From assembly GCA_011364965.1 (NCBI GenBank), contig RDOB01000004.1, positions 328,769-392,768 on the forward strand: 64,000 nt of DNA, given 5' to 3'. The stretch is from Candidatus Heimdallarchaeota archaeon (lineage in GTDB: Archaea > Asgardarchaeota > Heimdallarchaeia > Hodarchaeales > Hodarchaeaceae). Of the stretch, positions 42,610 to 51,023 are shown one piece after another. A program made the translations under genes and the position numbers. Each line of letters starts with the position of its first letter. Positions within the stretch are counted from its first letter, which is position 1. Under the pieces are notes generated by a model. That model worked only from the letters and a program-made list of their open reading frames with translations, ran no database searches and was not told the DNA's origin.

Positions 42610-43941
42610 TTATTCAATTAACAAATCATTGACAATTCCAACTGCGATCGTTTGACCAGAATGACGTAGAATTATTCTACCTAGTTCTGGAAAATCGTTG
42701 TATTTTTCAACAACGATCGCTGATTCTAATACGATGTCTATTTCTATTAATTCATTCTCAAAAGCAATTGTAATCTTTTTTTCAAATTCTCGAGGTATTT
42801 TCTTGAATTTTGGATTTGACCGCAGGATTTTACGAATTTCTTTCAGTTGAGAGGTCGTATAAGTGGTTCCACAATGAAAAACAATTGTTGAACCTGGCAC
42901 TATCGATCCCTCAAGGATAAGAAGACGAGCTCTAACTATTTTGGGAAATTTGTAATCTAAATTCCCTGGAGCTAAAACAATTCCTTCTTCTAAGTTATCT
43001 TTATCAATATTTTTTAGTAAAATTGATCCATGATCCCCCGGTACTAATTCCGATACCTTTTGGTCCTGTACCCAAATCTCTTTTACCTCAGAATTAATAT
43101 TTAAAGGTAATAGATTAACAGAGTCTCCTGTTTTAATCGATCCTCCAAGAGTTTTTCCCATAATTAATGTTCCAAATCCATGTCTTTCGTCTAAATCATA
43201 AGAAAGAAATCTCATATTTAATTGGTCTGCAGAAGGCGTTATTCCTTCGAGGTTGTTTAATGATTCAATCAAGGTAGGGCCAGAATACCAAGGTATTTTT
43301 TCTGATGGTTTAGAAAGATTCTCTCCCATGAATCCACTTATTGGAATAAACGGAATTTTATCTATCTCATTTATCCAAGGTGATTGAATTTCTTGGAAGA
43401 GATCTTTTATGAGTTTAACTGCATTATCATAATTTTCTTTGTTATAATCTACTAAATCCATTTTATTTATGGCTACAATAATCCGTTTAATGCCTAGAAC
43501 GGACGCAAGAATTGCATGTTCTCGTGTTTGTCCACCAGGATCTTCATATCCTCCAGTTTTCAAGCCAGATTTCAAATCATTAGGAACTGCACTCACTACT
43601 AAAACACAAGCATCAGCCTGAGCTGCTCCTCGAATCATATTTTTGACAAAGTCTCGATGTCCGGGAGCATCAATTAGCATAAATCTCCTTTGATCTGTAT
43701 TAAAGGGAAAAAACGCAATATCTGAAGTTATTCCTCTAGATTTTTCTTCTGGGAGAGAATCTAATACATATGCCCATTTCCAAGATTCCATTTGATTCTG
43801 AACAGATTCTTCGTTTAATTTTTCCATTAATCGCGGATCTATTGCTCCTATTTGATATAATAAATGTCCCAAAGTTGTTGATTTACCATGATCAACATGC
43901 CCAATCCATACTAAAGAAATAGTAGTTTTAGAGTATTCCAT
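42610..43941 (-). CDS. EF1A-family GTPase resembling eRF3/HBS1
   Basis: 443 residues. All GTPase motifs are present: GHVDHGKST (G1), RGITSDI (G2), DAPGH (G3), NKMD (G4) and SGF (G5). The EF1A hallmark ARKGEFE is replaced by AVPNDLKSG. The second barrel reads GTLIMGKTLGGSIKTGDSV, closer to eRF3 (GTVVLGKLESGSICKGQQL) and HBS1 than to EF1A (GRVETG). The last domain has KKIPREFEKK and YNDFPELGRIILRHSGQTIA, again like HBS1/eRF3. Archaea normally use EF1A itself with aRF1 and Pelota. A dedicated factor for termination or ribosome rescue is therefore the most interesting reading, with a plain EF1A paralogue as alternative. It follows EF1A on the same strand (71 bases). Confidence 0.7.
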   Translation of the reverse strand: MEYSKTTISLVWIGHVDHGKSTTLGHLLYQIGAIDPRLMEKLNEESVQNQMESWKWAYVLDSLPEEKSRGITSDIAFFPFNTDQRRFMLIDAPGHRDFVKNMIRGAAQADACVLVVSAVPNDLKSGLKTGGYEDPGGQTREHAILASVLGIKRIIVAINKMDLVDYNKENYDNAVKLIKDLFQEIQSPWINEIDKIPFIPISGFMGENLSKPSEKIPWYSGPTLIESLNNLEGITPSADQLNMRFLSYDLDERHGFGTLIMGKTLGGSIKTGDSVNLLPLNINSEVKEIWVQDQKVSELVPGDHGSILLKNIDKDNLEEGIVLAPGNLDYKFPKIVRARLLILEGSIVPGSTIVFHCGTTYTTSQLKEIRKILRSNPKFKKIPREFEKKITIAFENELIEIDIVLESAIVVEKYNDFPELGRIILRHSGQTIAVGIVNDLLIE

Positions 43942-44012
43942 GCGGGAGCACCGATTGTAGGATCCCTTATATTACAAGGGATTTTAGATAAAAATAAAAA
44001 AGAAAAAGGGAG

Positions 44013-45545
44013 TTAAGCGTATTTTCCGCGTTCTACCTTTTGAACAACTCCCACTGCAACAGTTTTTCCAGAGTCTCTCAATGCAAACCGACCTAATGCA
44101 GGTGATTGCGCAAGGGGTTCTACAACCATTGGATTAAGAGGAGTCATCCAAATCATTCCTCTTTCTCCTTGTCCAAGCTGGTCTTTTTCTTGAACTTGAG
44201 TAACTCGGCATGCAACTTGGGCTGTTCCACAATGGACTACAGGTGAGTAATTCTCATGAATACCCCATGCTACTTCCTTACCCTTTTTCCCCTTCTTTCC
44301 TAATCCTCTAACAACAAGGACTAGGGAGAGGAATGCATCAACATTCGGCCGTAATGCTACAGCTGGGTTATCAGGATCACTTAACACAGCACCTCTAATA
44401 ATATCTTTTGCGCCAACATTTTTAGTTTTAATGTTAAATCCAATATTATCTCCCGGAAGTGCTTGCGGAATATCCTTATGAAATTCTTGGAGAGTTTTTA
44501 CTGAAACCCTTACTGGTTCTATACTTTGCTTAGTTGGAGATATAACCATTTCTGAATTTGGTTTCAAAATACCTGTAGAGACTCTCCCGGTCAGTACAGT
44601 TCCCACTCCGCCGATGTTTAAGGTTTGTTGAATAGGAAGTCGAACTGGTTGTTTCGATAAAGTTTCTTTTCTAACTGCGGGAGATTCGAGTAGATCAAGA
44701 GCATCGACTAGGGAAGGTCCATCATACCATGAAAGGCCTTCAAAACCTGCTTTAATATCCTCAAACTCTTTTTCTAAAGATGTAATAAATTCAGGATCGC
44801 CATTTCCCGATTTAGCTGCTGTTAAATGCCCTTCGATGTTTTTGATTGTAATATCTTTTGATAAAAGATTTACACCGACTAAACCACTTGTTGGAACGTA
44901 TTTAATTGCCTCTAATCTCCTATCTTTGTCATCTATTTGGAGTGCTGTCATTAATTGTGTGAAGATTTCATGAATTGCCTTTTTAATCTGCTCATATCTC
45001 TTCTGATCCCAATCAACAACATCCATCTTGTTAATTGCTACTACAATGTTTGTAACACCTAAAGATGTAAGAAGGAGCATGTGTTCAGTGGTCATCCCAA
45101 TTACGTTTGCATACTTTCCTGATGCAGTACCAGCGACTTTTGTTCCATCTTCAAATTCCCCTTTCCTTGCAGAAACTACTAGTATAGCAGCATCAGCCTG
45201 CGAGGCTCCAGTAATCATGTTCTTAATAAAGTCACTATGCCCAGGGGCATCGATAAGATTGTAAATGTACTTCTTGGTTTTAAATTCCTGGAAAGATATG
45301 TTAATTGTGAGACCTCGTTCTCTTTCGTCCATTAAAGGGTCTAAAATCCACGCGTATGACCAACTGCCCATTCCTTGCGCCTTGCTATCTTTGAAGTACT
45401 TTTCTGCAATTCGCCAAGGTTGGCGTTTCTTTTTTGGATCGTGAATCTGACCGAGTAAGAACAACATATGGCCTAGTCCTGTCGATTTTCCGTGATCGAC
45501 GTGGCCAGTAACCACTAAATTCATTCTTTCGAGATCTGCCATCAT
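44013..45545 (-). CDS. tuf: Elongation factor EF1A, long form
   Basis: 510 residues; archaeal EF1A is usually about 430. It carries GHVDHGKST, RERGLTINI, DAPGHSDFIKNMITGASQAD, the EF1A mark SARKGEFE, NKMD and the C-terminal ALGRFALRDSGKTVAVGVV. The extra length lies in inserts: a longer region before WSYAWILDPL, about 55 residues between GVNL and WYDGPSL (about 215-270), and a lysine-rich insert near residue 425 (LGKKGKKGKEVAWG). It delivers aminoacyl-tRNA to the ribosome. It is the probable housekeeping copy, since the adjacent 443-residue paralogue lacks EF1A-specific motifs. Confidence 0.87.
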   Translation of the reverse strand: MMADLERMNLVVTGHVDHGKSTGLGHMLFLLGQIHDPKKKRQPWRIAEKYFKDSKAQGMGSWSYAWILDPLMDERERGLTINISFQEFKTKKYIYNLIDAPGHSDFIKNMITGASQADAAILVVSARKGEFEDGTKVAGTASGKYANVIGMTTEHMLLLTSLGVTNIVVAINKMDVVDWDQKRYEQIKKAIHEIFTQLMTALQIDDKDRRLEAIKYVPTSGLVGVNLLSKDITIKNIEGHLTAAKSGNGDPEFITSLEKEFEDIKAGFEGLSWYDGPSLVDALDLLESPAVRKETLSKQPVRLPIQQTLNIGGVGTVLTGRVSTGILKPNSEMVISPTKQSIEPVRVSVKTLQEFHKDIPQALPGDNIGFNIKTKNVGAKDIIRGAVLSDPDNPAVALRPNVDAFLSLVLVVRGLGKKGKKGKEVAWGIHENYSPVVHCGTAQVACRVTQVQEKDQLGQGERGMIWMTPLNPMVVEPLAQSPALGRFALRDSGKTVAVGVVQKVERGKYA

Positions 45546-46083
45546 TATTCACCAGAATATTATCTAAATTTATCTATTTTATATTCTATAAAGCGAGACT
45601 AACCAGTATTTCTGATTTAACCTCACACCTAAGCGAGTCAAGGGAGTGCTTATCATGTTTTCGCGGCCAATTCTATCTAGTTATCAGAAATTTTGAGGGA
45701 TGATTCAAAACTAAATTAGATAGAATTTTTAATTTTTTTTTCTGCTTCTGATTTATCTAAATTAGCAAAAAAGAAGAGGTAGATCTATAAGTAAGATCAT
45801 TTTATTAATTTTAATAAGTATAATTCTTTCTTTGTTCAGACAATAAAGATGTACAATACAGATGAAAAGTTAATTGGGATATCTTCTCTATTTTCTTTAT
45901 ATTTTTTTTAATTTTAAATTAGCAAAGAAACATACCTCGAAATTATATGATATGTAACCTATTTCAATTATATTAATTACCCCATTATTGGTTTTAATAG
46001 TTTGAGATGCAGCCTAGACGTTTTAAATAGTATTAAATTCCTTCTTATTTTAAATAGATGATCTAGGGACAAGAGTGTTTTCA
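45546..46083. other. Intergenic region between EF1A and TFB
   Basis: About 540 AT-rich bases. The left end holds the EF1A promoter; the minus strand has an A/T-rich box near 45570-45595. Long runs of T and A occur near 45725-45740 and 45900-45920, and they could be the TFB terminator (TFB is read leftward and ends at 46084). No gene or repeat is recognised. Confidence 0.45.
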
Positions 46084-47100
46084 TTAATATTTTTCTGTAA
46101 GTAATGGCTTTGTTAGAAGTAGAAAATGTTCCCTTAATGTAAATTCTGCAATTTCTAAACTTTTTGCTAGGTATTTCTGAGTTAATATTCCTCTTCTTGA
46201 ACTTTTCAAGTAGCATTGTGGAAATAAAACATGTCTTGCTAATAGAATATCTGCTGCTACAATAACCGCGACTGCTAAAATGAACGGATTCCGCCCTCCA
46301 CGGTGTGAGGACGGAAATTTAGCTAGAATTTTTTTGGCTGTGATCTTTAAATACTGAAAGAAATCATTTAGGGACATATTACTACGTTTTGAAAGACGAG
46401 TTTGAATATCCTCATTATTCTTCAATCGACTGATTATGTTATCTAGATATTCTTCCGATTTTACATATCTTACCCGGATCCGAGCATATTGTCGAATAAG
46501 AGCTGCTGCTTTAATAATATCTTTCCCTAATATTGAATGTCCTTGATCTTGAGCCACTCTCACAAGTCTAATCAATTCAATATTTTCACGTCGAGATCTA
46601 ATAGCTAGATATAAGGATCCCATAACAATACTAGATAATTTTAATCGTCCTTTAAGGTCACTATGAGCTTTTCTGAAAAGGAATAGCGCATCAGACTTCG
46701 CAACCTCAGTTATCTGTAATATACTACAGATTGCACAGAGATAGCTATATCCCCGATACTCCCGTTGTCTTCCACTGAAATGAATATAGATGTCATTAAG
46801 TGACTTTAATCTTTGATAGCGTCGTTTTGCAGGGATTTTAAGCAAATTACCTCTTGAATCTGCTAAATACTTTTTTTTATAAGTATCAACGTATGTTCCT
46901 AGCGTTTTCATACTACTGGGTTTTTCACTGATTGCTGCATATTGGCTACCAAAGCTATTTTCTGTTTTTATAAGATGAATCGTGGGTTTTTCATAGATTT
47001 GATTTGCTACCAATCCACAGCTAAGACATACAATATCAGATTCAGTCTGAACCAAAATCCCTCCACATTCTAAACAATTTTTACTCAATTTAACCACCAA
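46084..47100 (-). CDS. tfb: Transcription factor B (TFB), divergent
   Basis: 338 residues. A zinc ribbon (CLECGGILV ... CLSCGLVAN, residues 9-30) is followed by a charged linker and two cyclin-like repeats (about 110-205 and 220-330), the TFIIB plan. The B-reader/linker segment lacks the usual G-x-P and R-R stretch and the repeats are unusually basic. The zinc ribbon and cyclin plan are kept. It is probably one of several TFB paralogues. It recruits polymerase to TBP-bound promoters. It has its own promoter upstream (47101-47401 region). Confidence 0.8.
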   Translation of the reverse strand: MVVKLSKNCLECGGILVQTESDIVCLSCGLVANQIYEKPTIHLIKTENSFGSQYAAISEKPSSMKTLGTYVDTYKKKYLADSRGNLLKIPAKRRYQRLKSLNDIYIHFSGRQREYRGYSYLCAICSILQITEVAKSDALFLFRKAHSDLKGRLKLSSIVMGSLYLAIRSRRENIELIRLVRVAQDQGHSILGKDIIKAAALIRQYARIRVRYVKSEEYLDNIISRLKNNEDIQTRLSKRSNMSLNDFFQYLKITAKKILAKFPSSHRGGRNPFILAVAVIVAADILLARHVLFPQCYLKSSRRGILTQKYLAKSLEIAEFTLREHFLLLTKPLLTEKY

Positions 47101-47401
47101 TGAAATGTAGGTGATTAAATTTCTAAATCGAATACAGAGAGGTTATTGAACCTTCGAATATGAACTTCACTCTCTTTAGAAATGAAAAATTATCAATAAT
47201 GTCGTTCTTTATTCTTATAAATAAAAGAAAACATGTAATTTTATGTTCGTTTAACAGATTTCAGTTTATTTGTCATTTTAAAAGATAAATTCCTGAAATA
47301 TAATTCAGACATGAAAGTTAAAAAAATAAATGTAAATTAATGGTAAACAGTAGTTACATGAAATTAATTCTGTTGAAAATTCTAAAAGGAAAATTATTTT
47401 T
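47101..47401. other. Intergenic region between TFB and the DUF655 gene
   Basis: About 300 AT-rich bases, with divergent promoters for TFB (leftward) and the DUF655-ksgA pair (rightward). A purine-rich AAAAGGAAAAT precedes the DUF655 ATG. No RNA or repeat is recognised. Confidence 0.45.
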
Positions 47402-48019
47402 ATGAAAAAACGAGATTCTAAGTTTGATAGACATGTTGGAAAGAGAGATAAGTCTCGTTTTTTCAATAGAGGCGAAAGCTATGTAATAGACTTCTATCCT
47501 CATGGAAAAACATTGAGTCGCAGAAGTTCTGGGGATTACAATCCAGTAGCAGTTGTTATAACGTCAGATTGGTTTCAATTCTTTGATGTACGCCTAGCCC
47601 TTGGAACCAGTCTCTCAATTGAAGATAAATTACACCTTAATTCTAGAAATCCTGTTATAAAAAAACTTTTTTCAACTCAATATTCCCAGTTATCTGCTTC
47701 GACGATAGAAAACTTGCCTTCCGTCATACATCGGATTGTAAATGCTTCAGAAAACCGATTTATTAAGTTCTTAAATGAAGCACATCCCTTAACCACACAA
47801 ATGCATCAATTACAATTACTTCCTGGGATTGGCCAAAAGAGAATGTGGGCTATTTTAGAAGCTCGGAAATCAAAAGAATTTATTTCATTTGAGGATTTTG
47901 CTAAAAGATCCGGGATTTCTGATCCAATATCAATTTTTTTAAATCGAATTTTACAGGAAATTGAGGATTCACCAAAATATCGCCTATTTACTAAAAAACC
48001 TAAAACTGATGAAGATTGA
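47402..48019 (+). CDS. DUF655 putative RNA-binding protein (COG1491)
   Basis: 205 residues. YVIDFYPHGKTLSRRSSG in the N-terminal part and a helix-hairpin-helix near residue 135 (LQLLPGIGQKRMWAILEARK) are the DUF655 pattern. HhH motifs bind nucleic acid non-specifically. In many archaea it precedes ksgA, as here, and is linked to rRNA or translation. Its stop overlaps the KsgA TTG start. Confidence 0.85.
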   Translation: MKKRDSKFDRHVGKRDKSRFFNRGESYVIDFYPHGKTLSRRSSGDYNPVAVVITSDWFQFFDVRLALGTSLSIEDKLHLNSRNPVIKKLFSTQYSQLSASTIENLPSVIHRIVNASENRFIKFLNEAHPLTTQMHQLQLLPGIGQKRMWAILEARKSKEFISFEDFAKRSGISDPISIFLNRILQEIEDSPKYRLFTKKPKTDED

Positions 48020-48888
48020 GTAATCTAAACTATTTGAAAGAAAGAAAATTGAAGGAATATACATTAAAAATAACCAAAGATTACGCAATAACTCCTAACA
48101 AATTATTTGGCCAAAATTTTGTCATTAATATGAAATTGGTTGATGAGGTAACTTCTGCAGCAAATTTAACCAATTCAGATATAGTAGTTGAAGTGGGGGG
48201 AGGAATCGGTACTTTAACCTACTTTCTTCTACAATCATCATCAAAGGTATATGTTTATGAAATCGATCCAATTCTCTCAAGTGTTATTTTAAAAGAGTTT
48301 TATGATTATCATGATAAACTTGAAATTATAAATGATGATTTTTTAACACAAAATATCGTTAAACACACTAAAATAGTATCTAACCTTCCCTACAATATTT
48401 CCTCTCCATTTATTAACAAGGTTATACAATTAAAAGAACCTCCTAATGTTATTTCTGCAACTTTCCAGAAAGAATTTGCAAACCATCTTTGTGGATCTCC
48501 TGGTGAATCTAATTATAGCAAAATCTCTGTTTACTCCTCATATTTTTATAAATTCAATATTAGAAAGGATTTTTCAAAACAGAGTTTTTATCCAACCCCT
48601 AAAGTCGACTCGAGCGTTGTTTTTGGAGAAGCAAAAAATCCCCCTAAAATAGTGAAAACAAATGATTTCAATCAATTCCTCACTAATCTCTTCTGTCGGA
48701 AGCATAAGAAAGTTAGGAACAATCTTCAGGTGTATTTGAAAGGAAAAGGGAAATCTGATAAACTCAAGATAAAATCTAAAATTGATAATCTAGAACATAG
48801 CTCAATCCAACCTGTAAATCTTACTCCTAATGAAATTCTTAACCTCTATAAGGAGTTTAGAACTGCTTTCCCCTTAAACCTTAACTGA
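48016..48888 (+). CDS. ksgA: 16S rRNA dimethyltransferase KsgA/Dim1
   Basis: 290 residues. It has FGQNFVINMKLVDEV, the SAM motif VVEVGGGIGTLTYFLL, VYEIDP, NLPYNISSPFI and QKEFANHL. It dimethylates two adjacent adenosines in helix 45 of small-subunit rRNA. The TTG start overlaps the DUF655 stop, so the two are translated together. Confidence 0.93.
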   Translation: MSNLNYLKERKLKEYTLKITKDYAITPNKLFGQNFVINMKLVDEVTSAANLTNSDIVVEVGGGIGTLTYFLLQSSSKVYVYEIDPILSSVILKEFYDYHDKLEIINDDFLTQNIVKHTKIVSNLPYNISSPFINKVIQLKEPPNVISATFQKEFANHLCGSPGESNYSKISVYSSYFYKFNIRKDFSKQSFYPTPKVDSSVVFGEAKNPPKIVKTNDFNQFLTNLFCRKHKKVRNNLQVYLKGKGKSDKLKIKSKIDNLEHSSIQPVNLTPNEILNLYKEFRTAFPLNLN

Positions 48889-48891
48889 TCC

Positions 48892-49182
48892 TTATGGAGT
48901 AAAAGGGTAAACTAATGGGAAACCAGCCAAAAAAAATGGGACTGTGACTACTATAAATACAAAACCAGTTAATATCAATTGAAATTCGAATTCTTTCTTA
49001 TTTCGGAGTAACCTATCTCCTAATTGAATTATAATCATAGTGAGGGAGATTGCTCGTACCACCCATGCAACAAATATCAATAATACCCAAAAAATTTGAT
49101 CTCCTGATTCAATTAAAAGTTGCCAACCACGAATATATGCATCCCATTGATTAAGGAAGAATATTATCATTAAAACACCCAA
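48892..49182 (-). CDS. Small membrane protein, unknown
   Basis: 96 residues with two or three hydrophobic segments (about 3-16, 30-55 and 68-92) and a short basic loop (RLLRNKKEFEF). No family is recognised. The start is 40 bases from the left end of the insertion sequence, so the IS may have separated it from its promoter. It converges with ksgA (3 bases). Confidence 0.55.
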   Translation of the reverse strand: MGVLMIIFFLNQWDAYIRGWQLLIESGDQIFWVLLIFVAWVVRAISLTMIIIQLGDRLLRNKKEFEFQLILTGFVFIVVTVPFFLAGFPLVYPFTP

Positions 49183-49222
49183 ATTAAATCTACAATTAAC
49201 TTACCAAAATCGTTTATAACCA

Positions 49223-49247
49223 CCTGAATTTCCAGTCTTCACGCAAC
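49223..49247 (+). repeat. Left terminal inverted repeat of the IS
   Basis: Starts CCTGAATTTCCAGTCTTCAC. It matches the reverse complement of 50576-50600 at 23 of 25 positions. Confidence 0.88.
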
Positions 49248-50489
49248 ACCTCCCTGAAAAGTGGGGAACGGGAAGATTTCAGTCCGTAAAAGGCGGAGAA
49301 AGTACCGAGCTATGCATTGTAGAGTATCAGCTTGCTTAATTACGAATTGAGTCTCCTCAGTGATGAATATCTCTCCATATTCCTTGATCCTATTGATTAA
49401 AGTAGAGAAAACTACCCAGAGAGCGTCAATTATGACAGCAAGTCCGTAGAAGAACAATCGGAGCTGAGGTCGAATAGTGTTCGTCACTGGTTTAAATTCG
49501 TTAATACAGCGAATATCTGTCTCTACTATCCATCTTTTACTGTACAGCTTGACTACTGTTCGGGGGGAGACCTTACAATTGGTTAAATAGAGGAACAGGC
49601 AGTACACCCGTCTTTTAATCCGTAGTTTATGTTTGGTCTTTTGGCGTACAAAGACGCCTACGAGCGGCACGCGGGTTTGTTTCTTTCCTGTCGCCACGTG
49701 TTCGACTCGAAAGGTGTCTAATCCTTTTTTTCGGGCCCATTGTCCTAACGCGAGCCGATCCTCTAGATTCACTCCCGCTTGCCCTGCTAGGTTTCGCACG
49801 CAATCTTGAATTTCCTGGGACGCTTTTTTAATGGAGCCATGCCTGATTGCTGCAAAAACGTATTCAAGGTCTCTTTCTTCCATTAGCTGGATTACATCGT
49901 CTTGACAGAAACCCCGATCGAAAAGGCATCTCTTCGCCGGTAACCAGGGAAATAAATCGTCTAAGACACGACTAATCATCCCAACTTTATATTTTTTTCG
50001 CCTATTTGTCATTAAACAAATTGAGACAGGGCAACGGATGTTTCTAGTGGCAATTGAAACGATTAGAAAAGTAACTGCATAGTATGTTCCTTTTTTCTGA
50101 CCTGTTCCTAAGACCCAGTCGTAAGACGGTTCTCCATAAAAGGGTTGCTCGTATAAATCAAAAGCTAAAGTAATTTTACTTTTATGATGGAATCTAAGCC
50201 TTGACACGACTTCAAATAGGCAATAATTGAGATGTTGCTCGATTTGCGTCATTTCCAGCCCACTGATCCGTCTATGGACAGTATCTGCAGATGGTCCCTC
50301 TGTGGTCGAACAGATGTCCTCTAACGATGTTTTCTCTAAACACACTTGCATCAAGCGTTTGTAGATATCTCTAGGCTGCCAGGTACTTCTGTGGTCGTAC
50401 TCCCCCAAAATTTGTCTTGTTTCCTTACTATCGAAAAGTTTATAAAGCTCCTTTTCTAAGAATCTCTTGGTAGTTCGTTTAAATCTCAT
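49239..50489 (-). CDS. DDE transposase, ISH3/IS4-like
   Basis: 416 residues. LAFDLYEQPFYGEPSYDWVL (first acidic site), KKGTYYAVTFLIV, RCLFDRGFCQDDVIQLM (second acidic site in a D-R-G-F motif) and KRWIVETDIRCINEF (the Y/R-W-x-x-E motif with the last acidic residue) give a complete DDE core of the archaeal ISH3-like group. The stop lies inside the left terminal repeat. Base composition is more GC-rich than host genes. It looks functional. Confidence 0.85.
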   Translation of the reverse strand: MRFKRTTKRFLEKELYKLFDSKETRQILGEYDHRSTWQPRDIYKRLMQVCLEKTSLEDICSTTEGPSADTVHRRISGLEMTQIEQHLNYCLFEVVSRLRFHHKSKITLAFDLYEQPFYGEPSYDWVLGTGQKKGTYYAVTFLIVSIATRNIRCPVSICLMTNRRKKYKVGMISRVLDDLFPWLPAKRCLFDRGFCQDDVIQLMEERDLEYVFAAIRHGSIKKASQEIQDCVRNLAGQAGVNLEDRLALGQWARKKGLDTFRVEHVATGKKQTRVPLVGVFVRQKTKHKLRIKRRVYCLFLYLTNCKVSPRTVVKLYSKRWIVETDIRCINEFKPVTNTIRPQLRLFFYGLAVIIDALWVVFSTLINRIKEYGEIFITEETQFVIKQADTLQCIARYFLRLLRTEIFPFPTFQGGVA

Positions 50490-50575
50490 ATGGAGATGTC
50501 ACCAATCTTTATATGAGGAACTACCATCATTTAAAGGTTTCTACCTACAAAGAAGTCTTCTGTGCTAGTTCCGTA

Positions 50576-50600
50576 GTTACGTGAAGACTGGAATTTCAGG
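50576..50600 (-). repeat. Right terminal inverted repeat of the IS
   Basis: Reads GTTACGTGAAGACTGGAATT and then TCAGG on the plus strand. It is the counterpart of the left repeat and marks the outer edge beyond the transposase start. Confidence 0.88.
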
Positions 50601-51023
50601 TTATTTTGGAATGATTAAAGATCGAGAATTCTTGACGAATTCAAGATTAATCTTGTTATAAGGGCTATATACACAATGGATTTGGAAAATGGTCAGTTAA
50701 AATATTCTAAAATCCTCATCAGGTTTCATCATCTTAATAATCATACGATCAATTTCACATTCTCTCTCTCCATTTGCATTATTACATCTTAAATGAAATC
50801 AATTGTAATATCAAGTAATTAGCTCTTCTTTTTCCCGAAATTGGTTTAAAATTCAAGCAGAAGGAAAAAAAACATTTAAAGGTAACTTGATTGTGGCCAA
50901 ATCAAATAAACAACCTCACTAACAGGTGCTAGTTTAAAGAAGAGATAATCATATCAAATTTCTTAAGTAGCTCTGTTATGAGAATCAAAAAAATTGTAAT
51001 TCAAATTTAGGCGGTAGTATTTT
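50601..51023. other. Intergenic region between the IS and rpo3
   Basis: About 420 AT-rich bases, including the promoter of the rpo3-eL18-uL13-uS9 operon at its right end, with GGCGG at 51010-51014 before the TTG start. No gene, repeat or RNA is recognised. Confidence 0.45.

Larger units (their letters stand above)
49223..50600 (-). mobile_element. Insertion sequence with terminal inverted repeats (ISH3/IS4-like)
   Basis: About 1.38 kb, with one transposase gene bounded by 25-base inverted repeats (49223-49247 and 50576-50600) that differ at two positions. No clean target duplication is seen directly outside the repeats, although the right outer flank begins TTAT and the left outer flank contains TTAT a few bases away. 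The element is more GC-rich than its neighbours. It lies between a small membrane gene and rpo3 and appears intact. Confidence 0.88.

Noticed and set aside
44013..45545. Calling the long EF1A a SelB or IF2-gamma paralogue
   Set aside because: It carries SARKGEFE and the EF1A C-terminus, so EF1A is the better call despite the inserts.
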